Source: a virus
Length of the DNA: 40,991 bases
Strand: one strand, 5' to 3'
IMG/VR virus record: IMGVR_UViG_3300038324_000021
Span: 1 to 40,991 of that record
This document shows, piece after piece, positions 18,201-25,843 of this stretch. The notes beneath the pieces were generated by a model. The model ran no database searches and was not told the DNA's origin. It saw only the letters and a program-made list of their open reading frames with translations. Positions within the stretch are counted from its first letter, which is position 1; each line of letters opens with the position of its first letter. Position numbers and translations under genes: made by a program.

Positions 18201-19534
18201 AAGCCAACAGGCTGGCCCGGGAAATTCGAGCAATCGGATCACAGCGGGTGTCAGGGCTGGCCTCTGCTGCCGTTGTGTTGCCCGCAGCCACTGTCAAAGC
18301 CGCACACAGAGAGCTTGAGATTTCGGATACCGAAGAGCAGGCGTTGGATCGTATGTCCGCTTTTTGGGAAAAAGGCAGCCAGTTGATGTACGTGTCGAAA
18401 CCCAACAACGGTTACGCAGAATACCTCAACTTGAGCTACATGATGCCGTACGACTTTTTGCTTACCCCTGCCCGCGCGGCGATGAATGCGTACGCACGCA
18501 AAGGCGAGGTCAATGCCGAAGATATCTCCGTAGTTAAAGAGATGGTCAAAGCTTCGCTCGGCAAATTCTTGGAACCGTTTGCGTCTGAGTCACTGGCAGC
18601 TGAACGTGTGGCTGACGTGACGTATCGCGGTGGCCGCACCAGCCAAGGCGCTATCATCTACCGTGACGTTGAAGACGACGGAGACAAGATCAAGAAATCG
18701 ATCGTTCACGTAATGGGCGGTTTCATTCCCGGTTTGGCTGAGCAGGCGTTCAAGGTTAGTGGCGGCAAGGTTAAGCCCGGGCGAGTGACCCGCGCCATCA
18801 CAGGCGTACCCAGTGCGCAAGGGCAAGAGTTTAGTGTAGCAGAAGAGGCCGCAACGATGATGGTTGGCTTCCGTCGAATGGAGCTGAACCTGCGCGACAA
18901 CTTCAAGTACAAAGGCTCTGAGTACAGCAGCCTTCGTCGTCAAGCAGACGGGGTGTTTGGAAACGCCGCTGCCGCCAACGACACGACAGCTGAAGACGTC
19001 ATCGAGGCGTATAAAGAAACACTGCGGCTGCGTCGTAAGGTTCAAGCCGAGTTGTATGCTGATATTCAAGCAGCAAAAGCGTTGGATCTAAGCGAACAAA
19101 AAATAATTCAACAGCTGATGCAAGACGCAAACCTCGGCCGGAATGAAGTCGGTCTTATCATGCAAGGGAAGTTTGCTCCTTTGAAGATCAGCGATAATGC
19201 CGTAGAAAAAGTACTTCGTGAAGTAGGCGTTCAAAACCAAGCACGTGTTCTTCAGCGCCTGCCTGTACGCGAATTGGTAGAGATCTATCGAGATCAAGTT
19301 AACACCCCGTTGATCATAGAACCTGTTGAAGAGGCCGAGACACCCGCGCAAGCAACTCCTGCAGCACCGGCAGCTTCAGCGCCTGCGCAGGCAGCGCCTG
19401 TCCCTGCAGCACCGGCAGCGATACCGCCCAATGTGGCCAACCCAGCCACGCGCCAAGCGCCGCCCCAAGAGCTTCTCGGGGCGAACTTGATCGATCGCTT
19501 GAGGAATGCAGAGATCTTTAACCGGGGTCAGTGA
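15263..19534 (+). CDS. giant internal virion protein
   Basis: 1423 residues, the largest product here. Two copies of YEELRAQVNAAHAAG followed by [DN]TDLA lie at residues about 4-22 and 74-92. An amphipathic, partly hydrophobic region (LVTYGSAAIPIAGWLGRASS, AAVVLPAATV) precedes and follows long helical stretches. The C-terminus is a Pro/Ala linker (APAAPAASAPAQAAPVP). Size and position match the T7 gp16-type or DarB-like internal proteins that escort DNA into the cell. I see no clear transglycosylase or methylase motif. The stop abuts the opposing polymerase stop with no gap. Confidence 0.6.
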   Translation: MATYEELRAQVNAAHAAGDTDLAKQLAAQAKAIGPSSGAPTDLEKTPEDPDRNLNPAKDAKKVEDADLNPASYEELRAQVNAAHAAGNTDLARKLAFQAKAVKEAEKTNTFADIGKGVGAGAVNIVQGISELGAMGLDAALDTDYLSGVTEGIEEFKRDSGLVPTGTAGKVAEGLVTYGSAAIPIAGWLGRASSVAKGAKVLPGTSRWARTSEAFGRSKAGKALLNNRAKLAGSTAIATGAADFLVAPSTDETISDQFDALPDFLRTEDLEGMTGRERNAAAARNKLRLAFEGMTIGLGVDAAMPAVAATARGVSQVPGVPTAARALSRGMDLVGEQLGKSTFLRQNFTSAGLLEPKVYEDVLSTEGLTDQFAVEAGRAFKNWHNATIPAVRAQKLLTRNRKGVRAAHSDLYDFMIGSLDPKEYSRRYGVPALKAAENMRTQVDGMTDILARQIDQADVDPKVKGQLITELEKNKGKYLRRLYDVHLNPAKYEGKNLTKDPKYKAALEQVTKNLQQADSSLTSDVAAQRAEEIIADTINGQASNLGITTGEAVNKIGQAMSRQARTDAGGRAPLYRISEGMLKKRNPYLTASPALRDLMGEVKDPKALYFKTVEDMANVIAGNKFYNTINPLGLREALPQLQAGGRPMAISGDSVSPEVALELNKAGYVQLGARGKDAAFGEDTGQLVGSVFGGDYGRLSGAFVPAELQKAITAPVRNRSVLQEALALSLQAKGLSQMSKTVLNPLSQIRNALSNNFVLLANGNWGRNMDTSESYRLLAANVADMSDAAFEKELRMLQVTGTVGQNLTTNETKALLQEGAEQPIASQVSKLGQTFAEKTKVIPFAQRLYAAGDDFFKIIGTRAEKAKYVAALRRGGLTEDRLREIAPELQAAGLLPRTTELTGEVDLIDLLSTDIVKSTMPTYSRVPEAIKNIRRIPIFGNFVAFPAEIMRTSTNILDRGLKEMSFKPSPALVQKLGQKEANRLAREIRAIGSQRVSGLASAAVVLPAATVKAAHRELEISDTEEQALDRMSAFWEKGSQLMYVSKPNNGYAEYLNLSYMMPYDFLLTPARAAMNAYARKGEVNAEDISVVKEMVKASLGKFLEPFASESLAAERVADVTYRGGRTSQGAIIYRDVEDDGDKIKKSIVHVMGGFIPGLAEQAFKVSGGKVKPGRVTRAITGVPSAQGQEFSVAEEAATMMVGFRRMELNLRDNFKYKGSEYSSLRRQADGVFGNAAAANDTTAEDVIEAYKETLRLRRKVQAELYADIQAAKALDLSEQKIIQQLMQDANLGRNEVGLIMQGKFAPLKISDNAVEKVLREVGVQNQARVLQRLPVRELVEIYRDQVNTPLIIEPVEEAETPAQATPAAPAASAPAQAAPVPAAPAAIPPNVANPATRQAPPQELLGANLIDRLRNAEIFNRGQ

Positions 19535-21448
19535 TTACTCGACGTCGCCCCAGTCTTTCTCAAGGGCGACGTCGACCTTGCTTGGCACATTCAGCTTGAG
19601 CCCCTGCTCCATGATCTCGGTGATCGCTGAAGTCTGCTCTGGAGTGCTGATTGAAAAGCACAGTTCGTCGTGCACCTGAAGCATGGGCCGATGGCCAGCC
19701 TCATAGCACTCAGCGAACGCGAGCTTTGTCTGGTCGGCCGCTGAACCTTGGATCAGGCGGTTGAGCGCCTTGTAGGTAAACGCTCGCCGGATCCCCTGCC
19801 CCACTGTCCCGTAGGTCTTGACCGCCTCGTCGTACTTCAGCGGTTTGTTGTAGCCAAAGCTGCGCGGCTCCCACATATCAAAGCGGCACAGGCGTCCCAT
19901 GATCGTGCGGATTTGCCCGTTGCGCTCGGCTTGATCGCTGGCGACAGAGGCCAGCTTGCGCACAAACGGAACCTTTTCTTCGTGCAGGTTCAACAGATCC
20001 TTGGCTTCTTCCTCTGAGATGCCCAGCTGGTTGGCCAGCTTGCCTTTACCCATGCCGTACATGATGCCAAGGTTGACCGTCTTAGCCTGCTTGCGGTTGA
20101 TGCCAGCCATGTCGGCAACCATTTGGTGCAGATCAGCATCGCCCGCGTGGAACTCTTCTACGATCCGGTCGACCATCTCTCCGCGCATGCGCGGTGGCAG
20201 GGCGGCGGCGAAGTGTGTCAGCAGCCGTGGCTCTTGCGAGGCGTAGTCAAAGCTGCCCCACTGCTCGCCTTCTTCCGGCACGAAGATGCCACGGATCAGC
20301 TGCTTGATCTCAGGGTCGCGGGCCGGGATCTGCTGCAGGTTGGGGTTGGACGAACTGAACCGCCCTGTCACCGTGCCGCCGTCATCACTGCGGAGCTGAT
20401 GCATCTCGCAGTGAATGCGCCCCTTGTGCTCGAACTTCAGGATGCTGTCGATGAACGTGCTGTCAGCTTTGTCAGCTTCACGAATCTTGTTGATCGTCTG
20501 CGCAATCTCGTTCGGATGGTCCTTGAGGAAGTCCTTCGTGAACGACGGCGCTCCGGCTTCGGTCCTTGGATACGGGAGCTGTTGCTCCTCAAAGACCTTC
20601 TTGATGCTGTCAGCTGCCCAGACCTCGACGTCCACGCCGGTCTTGGCTTTGATGTAAGACAGCAGCTCTTTCTTGCGGTCGCGCAGGATTTTACGAGACT
20701 GCTCAGCACGGTCGAGGTCTACACGCACACCGCGTGCACGCATGTCGATGACGCCGGGAAGCACCCGCGTCTCCAGATCAAAGACAGACCACAGATCTTG
20801 TTTGCTGATTTCGCCCTTCATAAAGTCCCAGAGCTTCAAGGTCATAGCTGCGTCTTGCTCGCCGTATCCGCCGACGAAGCGTGCAGGCAGTTTCCACATC
20901 TCTGCCTTGGGATCGATGCCCCACTCGGCCGCTGCCGCCTTGAGGATCTTCTCGTCCTTGCGCATGCCGATGTATTCTTTGCCCAGCAAATCGAGGCGGT
21001 AGCTGAAGCGGTTCTCGTCCACCAGAGGCGCGGCGATCAAGGTATCGATGATTGGCCCTTGGACCTTGATCCCTTCTGCCAGCATCCAGCCGATATCGTA
21101 CGGCGCGTTGTGGCAGACCTTCGTGATGTCAGGGGTGGCCATCTGCTCCTGCAACCAGCCCAGTGTCATGTTCAGGTCGAGGTTTGGACCGTTGGCGTGA
21201 CGGATCGGGAAGTACCCGTGAAAGTCGCCCGCAGCTACAGCTATGCCGACAACATACCCGTCGTTGGTTGCCCATCCCGGCCCCTTGCCTGCCCCGATGC
21301 CATCGTCCCGTGTCTCAAGGTCGATCGCAATCGTCTTGCAGTTGGTCAGGTCAGGGAACTCGGTGGGTGCGGACCACTCTGTCTCGATGTTGTTGATGTC
21401 GTTCTTGAGCAGGAAGTCGTCCGTACCCTTGTCATATTTATCTTTCAC
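19535..21448 (-). CDS. family A DNA polymerase with 3'-5' exonuclease
   Basis: 637 residues from a GTG at 21448 with AAGGA seven bases upstream; an alternative TTG at 21502 would add 18 residues but has no good ribosome-binding site. Exonuclease motifs: AIDLET (Asp43, Glu45), CHNAPYDIGWM, and YGEQDAAMTLKLW. Polymerase motifs: A (FDYASQEPRLLTHFA, Asp401), B (RKQAKTVNLGIMYGMG) and C (QVHDELCF). There is no 5'-nuclease domain. In motif B, Leu replaces the Phe of E. coli position 762. This is the replicative polymerase, last gene of the leftward replication operon. Confidence 0.93.
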   Translation of the reverse strand: MKDKYDKGTDDFLLKNDINNIETEWSAPTEFPDLTNCKTIAIDLETRDDGIGAGKGPGWATNDGYVVGIAVAAGDFHGYFPIRHANGPNLDLNMTLGWLQEQMATPDITKVCHNAPYDIGWMLAEGIKVQGPIIDTLIAAPLVDENRFSYRLDLLGKEYIGMRKDEKILKAAAAEWGIDPKAEMWKLPARFVGGYGEQDAAMTLKLWDFMKGEISKQDLWSVFDLETRVLPGVIDMRARGVRVDLDRAEQSRKILRDRKKELLSYIKAKTGVDVEVWAADSIKKVFEEQQLPYPRTEAGAPSFTKDFLKDHPNEIAQTINKIREADKADSTFIDSILKFEHKGRIHCEMHQLRSDDGGTVTGRFSSSNPNLQQIPARDPEIKQLIRGIFVPEEGEQWGSFDYASQEPRLLTHFAAALPPRMRGEMVDRIVEEFHAGDADLHQMVADMAGINRKQAKTVNLGIMYGMGKGKLANQLGISEEEAKDLLNLHEEKVPFVRKLASVASDQAERNGQIRTIMGRLCRFDMWEPRSFGYNKPLKYDEAVKTYGTVGQGIRRAFTYKALNRLIQGSAADQTKLAFAECYEAGHRPMLQVHDELCFSISTPEQTSAITEIMEQGLKLNVPSKVDVALEKDWGDVE

Positions 21449-21788
21449 TGGGCGGTCCTTTCCAACGGTCGTCCTCGCCCGTGTTACGAGCTTCGTATGC
21501 AATCAAGAATGCGATGCAGCAGCCAGCGTGCCACAGGTGCGAGCGCCCCGTCTCGGGGTCGCAGTTCTCGCCGCGCCACCACGCCCACATGTGCCGCATC
21601 AATGCGCCGAAGGGACGGGACCACTTCATGCCGTGCTCCCAGTTTCGATCAGCGTACTTCTCAGCACCAAAAGTCAGGATGTCACCCACCGCCTCAAGCA
21701 GCTCGGGCGGAATCAGCTCCATGCGGATCTTATCGCTGTCATCCTTGTGTCCACCTTTGGCGATGGCGGCGTCTCGATCAACGGACAT
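21438..21788 (-). CDS. MazG-like dATP/dGTP diphosphohydrolase-type protein (DUF5664)
   Basis: 116 residues from ATG 21788, inside the end of the dCMP deaminase gene, with AGGGG upstream. Contains DDSDKIRMELIPPELLEAVG, then FGAEKYADRNWEHGMKWSRP, ALMRHMWAWWRGE and ETGRSHLWHAGCCIAFLIAY, the full pattern of the phage DUF5664 / dATP-dGTP diphosphohydrolase N-terminal family, an all-alpha MazG relative with conserved Glu, Asp and His. Expected to hydrolyse a purine dNTP and alter nucleotide pools. No PurZ-like gene is present, so base substitution is not supported. Confidence 0.75.
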   Translation of the reverse strand: MSVDRDAAIAKGGHKDDSDKIRMELIPPELLEAVGDILTFGAEKYADRNWEHGMKWSRPFGALMRHMWAWWRGENCDPETGRSHLWHAGCCIAFLIAYEARNTGEDDRWKGPPSER

Positions 21789-22227
21789 GAACAGTGACCC
21801 CTGCTTCAATGAACATTTCTAGTGAAAGCGTCATATCGTTTGCCCAACGCTCGACAAACGCGGGCTCTGGTGTAGGCCAGCAGACATTCTTGATGCCAAG
21901 TTGTATAGCCATGGCTGCACACTGCGTGCAGCAGGGGTGGGTGCAAAACAACGTCGAGCCATGCAGCGGCGCTGCCGCAAAGGCCACCGCGTTTTGCTCC
22001 GCATGCAGGACGATTTTGTATTTCAGGTCGCGGTCCTGCAGCCTGTCTTCGCTGTCCTCAACCCCGCGCGGAAACCCGTTGTATCCAACCGAGAGAAGCC
22101 GACGCTTGTCATCGAAGATCGCAGCTCCGACCTTGGTACTTGGATCTTTGCTCAAGGTGCTGACATGATCGGCAAGGCCAACGGCCCAAGTCCAAAGGCG
22201 GTCGTCTTCAAATGCAAACTTATTCAT
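21778..22227 (-). CDS. dCMP deaminase
   Basis: 149 residues from ATG 22227, preferred over ATG 22233 because GAGGG then sits six bases upstream. Zinc-deaminase motifs: H75-A-E77 within VLHAEQNAVAF and the cysteine pair in HPCCTQCA (Cys100, Cys103; an extra Cys99 precedes). DPSTKVGAAIFDD and VGYNGFPRG are the substrate-site segments of the deoxycytidylate deaminase family. Converts dCMP to dUMP for dTMP synthesis during phage replication. Overlaps both neighbouring genes. Confidence 0.88.
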   Translation of the reverse strand: MNKFAFEDDRLWTWAVGLADHVSTLSKDPSTKVGAAIFDDKRRLLSVGYNGFPRGVEDSEDRLQDRDLKYKIVLHAEQNAVAFAAAPLHGSTLFCTHPCCTQCAAMAIQLGIKNVCWPTPEPAFVERWANDMTLSLEMFIEAGVTVHVR

Positions 22228-22393
22228 CTTCATCCCTCGGATAGTAAACTTCTATAAAGCTGTTGCAGGTTGGACACGAAAGGTTTGTGACCATGGAAAA
22301 CTCTTCGTCATCTTCCATGTCATGGTCCCCGCCCCAGATCAGCTCTGTCCCGCAGTGCCAGCATATCATTCCGTTTGTGTCTTCAGATTTCAT
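22220..22393 (-). CDS. zinc-finger miniprotein
   Basis: 57 residues between the helicase and dCMP deaminase genes, overlapping both. Two CxxC knuckles: C11-W-H-C14 and C40-P-T-C43. Between them runs an acidic loop with WGGDHDMEDDEEFSMVTNLS. The pattern 'ICWHCG-WGGDHD...VTNLSCPxC' is one I recall from small proteins in many marine phages. Metal binding is well supported; function unknown. Reading frame, overlaps and motif spacing make it convincing despite its size. Confidence 0.75.
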   Translation of the reverse strand: MKSEDTNGMICWHCGTELIWGGDHDMEDDEEFSMVTNLSCPTCNSFIEVYYPRDEDE

Positions 22394-23897
22394 AGCGGCT
22401 CCGCTTATCGCTTTGAATTACATGTAGATTGTTCTTAGCACGTGTGAAACCAACATAGAAGACCCTATGTTCGTCGTCAGGGTGCAATGATTGTGCGGCC
22501 GCCCGTGTCGAACCAAGGTCCACGGCCACATTGTCATCCTCACCACCCTTGTTGCTGTGGATTGTTCCGACCTTGATCCTCGGCTCTTGGGTCACGTCCT
22601 CGCCTCGGCGTTCCAACGCGCGGATGTACGTGCGCTCACGATCGTTCATCTTGACGACACGCAGCGGGTCCGCACTATCCCCTGCCTGTAGCCCAAAGCT
22701 ACGCTGCAGCTCGTCGATGTTGTACGGCCGGTTTGGATCGGCCGCGTCAAGCAGCTTCTTGGCCCCTCGCAGCGTGGCTTTTGCGTCGAGCTGGTCATAA
22801 AGCTTGCGAACCTCTGTCAGGTAAACCTCGCCGCCGTCTGTCAATGAACGCCACGTGGTTAGCGCGTCTGCCAAGCCCTGCTGCAAACTCCGCTTGCCGT
22901 TCAGACTGAAAAGATAGCCGTCGTCGCGCAGCTGCTCGCCCCACTCTTGCGCCATGTAGTTTGCTCGGGTCATCAGCATCCACGACCCATGGGTCAAGTC
23001 CAGCGAATCACGTCCGGTTTCGAACCGGACTTTTCCTTCTTTGTCCATAGGCCGGTATACTTTTGGAATTCTGGTTTTTATTCTTGTCACTACACGCTGT
23101 GACAAATCGAACACACTTCTCGGCAGGCGGTAGCTCTGCTCCAGCAGTCGGATGTTTGGGCTGCAGTCCAAGAACCGCTTCACCTCTACCCCAGCCCATC
23201 GGTGAATTGCTTGGTCGTCGTCGCCAGCGAAGAAGATCTCGTCGGCTTTCTCTGCCAGCTTTTCGACCATCCGCCACTGCAGTGGTACAAGATCCTGTGC
23301 TTCATCCACAATCAGAAGGCGAAGACGCGGCACCTCGCCGTACTCCACGAACATCTTCAGCATGTCGACAAAGGTTACCTTGTTGAGCTGGTGCCGGTAC
23401 ACGTCGAGCAAACCCTCGACCTTTTTGAGCATCGACCAGTTCAGATCATAGCTCTCGGCCTCGCGATACTCTTGGTCGAGACTTACACCTCGCATCGTGG
23501 CCCTTTGTATCAGACGGAGATACGCGTCCCCCGAACCTTTGCCCATACTCATGGCTGCGCTGATATCGTCACGGCGGTGGTCGTCGCCGTTGACTTCCAT
23601 GCCCAGCTCTTGCCCGAACGCTTTCCAGTCTGCCGGTCCCATGACATCTTCGCGCTTCATGCCGAGCAACGAGAACCCCAAGGCATGCAGAGTTTTGAAG
23701 AAGGGCATGTCTTTGCTGTCGAGGCCGAACTCTGCCCCTGCTCGACCGGCTGCCTCGTTGACGGCTTTGCGTGTGAACGACAGAAAGCCAATCTCCCACG
23801 GTGACACGCCGCGAGACAGGGCGTCTCTGATAACCTCGATCAGTGTGTGGGTTTTACCACAGCCGGGAGGTCCAAGGATCAGGGTGGTGTTTTTCAT
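22383..23897 (-). CDS. UvrD/Rep-family superfamily 1 helicase
   Basis: 504 residues from ATG 23897 (GAGG five bases upstream; start overlaps the previous stop as ATGA). Motif I LGPPGCGKT (residues 8-16), motif II LLIVDEAQDLVPLQW, motif III FFAGDDDQAIHRWAG, motif IV LEQSYRLPRSV, motif V GTIHSNKGGEDDNV and motif VI HRVFYVGFTRAKNNL are all intact. An ATP-dependent 3'-5' DNA translocase is expected. No replicative DnaB- or gp4-type helicase is seen here, so this enzyme may work at the phage fork with the primase and polymerase. Confidence 0.9.
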   Translation of the reverse strand: MKNTTLILGPPGCGKTHTLIEVIRDALSRGVSPWEIGFLSFTRKAVNEAAGRAGAEFGLDSKDMPFFKTLHALGFSLLGMKREDVMGPADWKAFGQELGMEVNGDDHRRDDISAAMSMGKGSGDAYLRLIQRATMRGVSLDQEYREAESYDLNWSMLKKVEGLLDVYRHQLNKVTFVDMLKMFVEYGEVPRLRLLIVDEAQDLVPLQWRMVEKLAEKADEIFFAGDDDQAIHRWAGVEVKRFLDCSPNIRLLEQSYRLPRSVFDLSQRVVTRIKTRIPKVYRPMDKEGKVRFETGRDSLDLTHGSWMLMTRANYMAQEWGEQLRDDGYLFSLNGKRSLQQGLADALTTWRSLTDGGEVYLTEVRKLYDQLDAKATLRGAKKLLDAADPNRPYNIDELQRSFGLQAGDSADPLRVVKMNDRERTYIRALERRGEDVTQEPRIKVGTIHSNKGGEDDNVAVDLGSTRAAAQSLHPDDEHRVFYVGFTRAKNNLHVIQSDKRSRYEI

Positions 23898-24238
23898 TTT
23901 TGCCTCACATTCTTTTTGCCAGTGCCACGTGGTCGTCCATGCAACCAGTCGCGCACCTCGTTGAAATACCACCGCTTGGTGGCAAAGGGATCGTCCTCAC
24001 GCCCAAGGCACACCGGCCTTGGAAATGTGCCGTCACGCATCCACTTGTAGATCACAGCCTCGGATACCCCGAGCCATGCAGCAATCTGGCTGATCTTGAT
24101 CATGCGCTCTTCCGGTGGTGGGAAGGAGCCGCGTTCAATCAGTTGCAGGACAGAGGCGGGGGATGTGTTGAGCAGCCCTGCAACCTTGCTGAGAACATCG
24201 GTCAGCTCGTCCTCAGAAGGGGACTTGGGTTTGGCCAT
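23894..24238 (-). CDS. helix-turn-helix DNA-binding protein
   Basis: 114 residues, start inside the 3' end of the primase gene. Residues about 46-80 form a MerR/excisionase-type helix-turn-helix: MIKISQIAAWLGVSEAVIYK followed by WMRDGTFPRPVCLGR and KRWYFNEVRDWL. An acidic N-terminal helix precedes it (EDELTDVLSKVAGLL). Such small HTH_17-like proteins can be excisionases, repressors or replication accessories. With no integrase nearby, a replication or regulatory role is more likely. Confidence 0.7.
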   Translation of the reverse strand: MAKPKSPSEDELTDVLSKVAGLLNTSPASVLQLIERGSFPPPEERMIKISQIAAWLGVSEAVIYKWMRDGTFPRPVCLGREDDPFATKRWYFNEVRDWLHGRPRGTGKKNVRQK

Positions 24239-25769
24239 CGTCGCCCTCCACTGTCAAGTCAACCTCTTCGGTGTCGAACTCTGGCACACGCCAGACTCGC
24301 ACAGTTGTGTGGTTGCCGTCCTCTTTGCGAATCCGCATGACCGACAGCGCCTTGTCAGGGTCGTCATGCATGTCTTTGAGAATCTGCTGGATCTGTGGGC
24401 GGTTGAGCTTCTTGAAGTCTTTGCGCTTAAGAAACTCCATGAGGCCTTGGATCTTGAACGACGTCATGCTGTTGTTGGTCCACGGCTTACCCATGATCAG
24501 CTCTTCTGGAGCCATAGCCCGCACGCGGCTGGTGCAGAACTCCTGCAGCAGCTCAATGAACTCACCTTTGGTTGTCAGTTCTGGCCGCACTTCGACCTCT
24601 GTGGCCTCGGCCATCAGCCCGTTGATCAGCACACCCCACTCTTGGTCCTTCATGACGTCAGGGCGACGGCTCAGCTCCTGCAAACATTTCTTCTGGAACT
24701 CGCGCGGGCTGTTCAGTTCTTCAAGGGTCAGCTCCAACCGCTTACCGTCCACATTGACGTAGTACAGGCGCGGATCTGACAGCATAATCGTCATGCCGGT
24801 GAGCGTGGGGAAGAACATAGGTGCACCTCCGCCGCCGATACCGAACTTGCACTTGCGGCATTTGTCCTTGTCGCAGAAGTTTACCATGGGCGGCTCTTGG
24901 CACATGAACCCATAGTCCTTGCGCTTGTGCGACTTGAGCACAGTCTCGGCCAGCTCCGACGAGCTGAGCGGTGGGTTGATGTAGCGACGGTTGAACTCGT
25001 CCACCGCCTCCTCCCAATCGTCCGGCCGCTCTTTCTTGATGGCCACGGTGACGTGCATCATGAACTTGTTCCGGCTGTCGGACACGCCACCCAGCGCCAC
25101 CAGTGTTTGCACACAAGGCGGATACTCCTTCAGCTCCGACTGCTCGGGACGCTTTTCTTCCAACGTCTTTTCAAGGTCAGAGATCGTGCAGCGTTTCGCC
25201 TCGACCACGTCCAAGAACTGCTCAAGCGACAGAGCCTCGCCCTGTGGTCCAAGCGCGTAGCGCATCGAACGCTTGGCGTTGTGATACGGCAGGTTGATGA
25301 AGTTGCCCACGTCGCCCTTGTCATGCAGCACAGCGTCCTGCTTTGGGAAGATCTCTCTGCCAGCGAAGCCCAATAGGGCTGCCGCCTCGGTCAGATACTC
25401 TCGGACAAGGGACGCCTGCTCCCATTCTTTGAGGAACAGATAGATGTGTGCTCCACCGGACTTGGACCGACACACGACAAACGGCAAGCCCGTTGTCCAC
25501 ACCCGAGCGCAAACGTCTTGCAGGTTCAGGTCGTAGTCATCGACGTCGATTGCGCCGAACTTGCACATGTTCTTTGAGTTGATTGGAATAGACCCGATAC
25601 CTTGACCGCCGTTGAGGTGCGAATGCACTTTCTCCTCGGTCATCGGCTCTCGGACCACGAAGCTTTTGGCTTCGGCTTTTCCCAGTCTTGATGTTTTTCC
25701 TACGGTGGTCTGCCCGTGGGCTACTTCAGAACCCTCGAAAGCAGACATAAAACGTGCGGCGGTAGTCAT
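24213..25769 (-). CDS. archaeo-eukaryotic-type primase (AEP)
   Basis: 518 residues with AGGAG six bases before ATG. The AEP catalytic signature is clear: FGAIDVDDYD (Asp75, Asp77) and CRSKSGGAHIYLFL (His108), followed by REIFPKQD and NFINLPYHN. A cysteine cluster C290-x8-C299-x4-C304-x2-C307 leads into KFGIGGGG and could hold zinc or an iron-sulfur cluster. The C-terminal 200 residues lack Walker motifs, so no fused helicase. The fold matches TOTE-type and phage primase-polymerases, so it may prime or also extend DNA. Confidence 0.82.
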   Translation of the reverse strand: MTTAARFMSAFEGSEVAHGQTTVGKTSRLGKAEAKSFVVREPMTEEKVHSHLNGGQGIGSIPINSKNMCKFGAIDVDDYDLNLQDVCARVWTTGLPFVVCRSKSGGAHIYLFLKEWEQASLVREYLTEAAALLGFAGREIFPKQDAVLHDKGDVGNFINLPYHNAKRSMRYALGPQGEALSLEQFLDVVEAKRCTISDLEKTLEEKRPEQSELKEYPPCVQTLVALGGVSDSRNKFMMHVTVAIKKERPDDWEEAVDEFNRRYINPPLSSSELAETVLKSHKRKDYGFMCQEPPMVNFCDKDKCRKCKFGIGGGGAPMFFPTLTGMTIMLSDPRLYYVNVDGKRLELTLEELNSPREFQKKCLQELSRRPDVMKDQEWGVLINGLMAEATEVEVRPELTTKGEFIELLQEFCTSRVRAMAPEELIMGKPWTNNSMTSFKIQGLMEFLKRKDFKKLNRPQIQQILKDMHDDPDKALSVMRIRKEDGNHTTVRVWRVPEFDTEEVDLTVEGDDGQTQVPF

Positions 25770-25794
25770 CTCTTTCTCCTAGCAAAGGTGGTGT

Positions 25795-25826
25795 GGGCGG
25801 CACAGCCCATGACCTCTGTGCCGCCC
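25795..25826 (-). promoter_or_regulatory. hairpin between SSB-like and primase genes
   Basis: A perfect 11-bp inverted repeat (GGGCGGCACAG / CTGTGCCGCCC) with a 10-base loop fills most of the 74-base gap between the SSB-like stop and the primase start. No U-run follows on the leftward transcript. It could be an attenuator, a processing site, or a block that lets the SSB-like protein be made in excess over primase. Confidence 0.6.
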
Positions 25827-25843
25827 TTGGGTGACGAGATCCC

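Noticed and set aside
21438-21788. Evidence for a 2-aminoadenine (Z) genome
   Set aside because: A DUF5664 protein alone is not enough; no PurZ- or DatZ-like gene and no special polymerase signature were seen in the window.
20123-21790. 555-codon open frame on the plus strand opposite polA
   Set aside because: It mirrors the polymerase codons, lacks a ribosome-binding site and has the composition of a GC-rich antisense frame; polA has all catalytic motifs.
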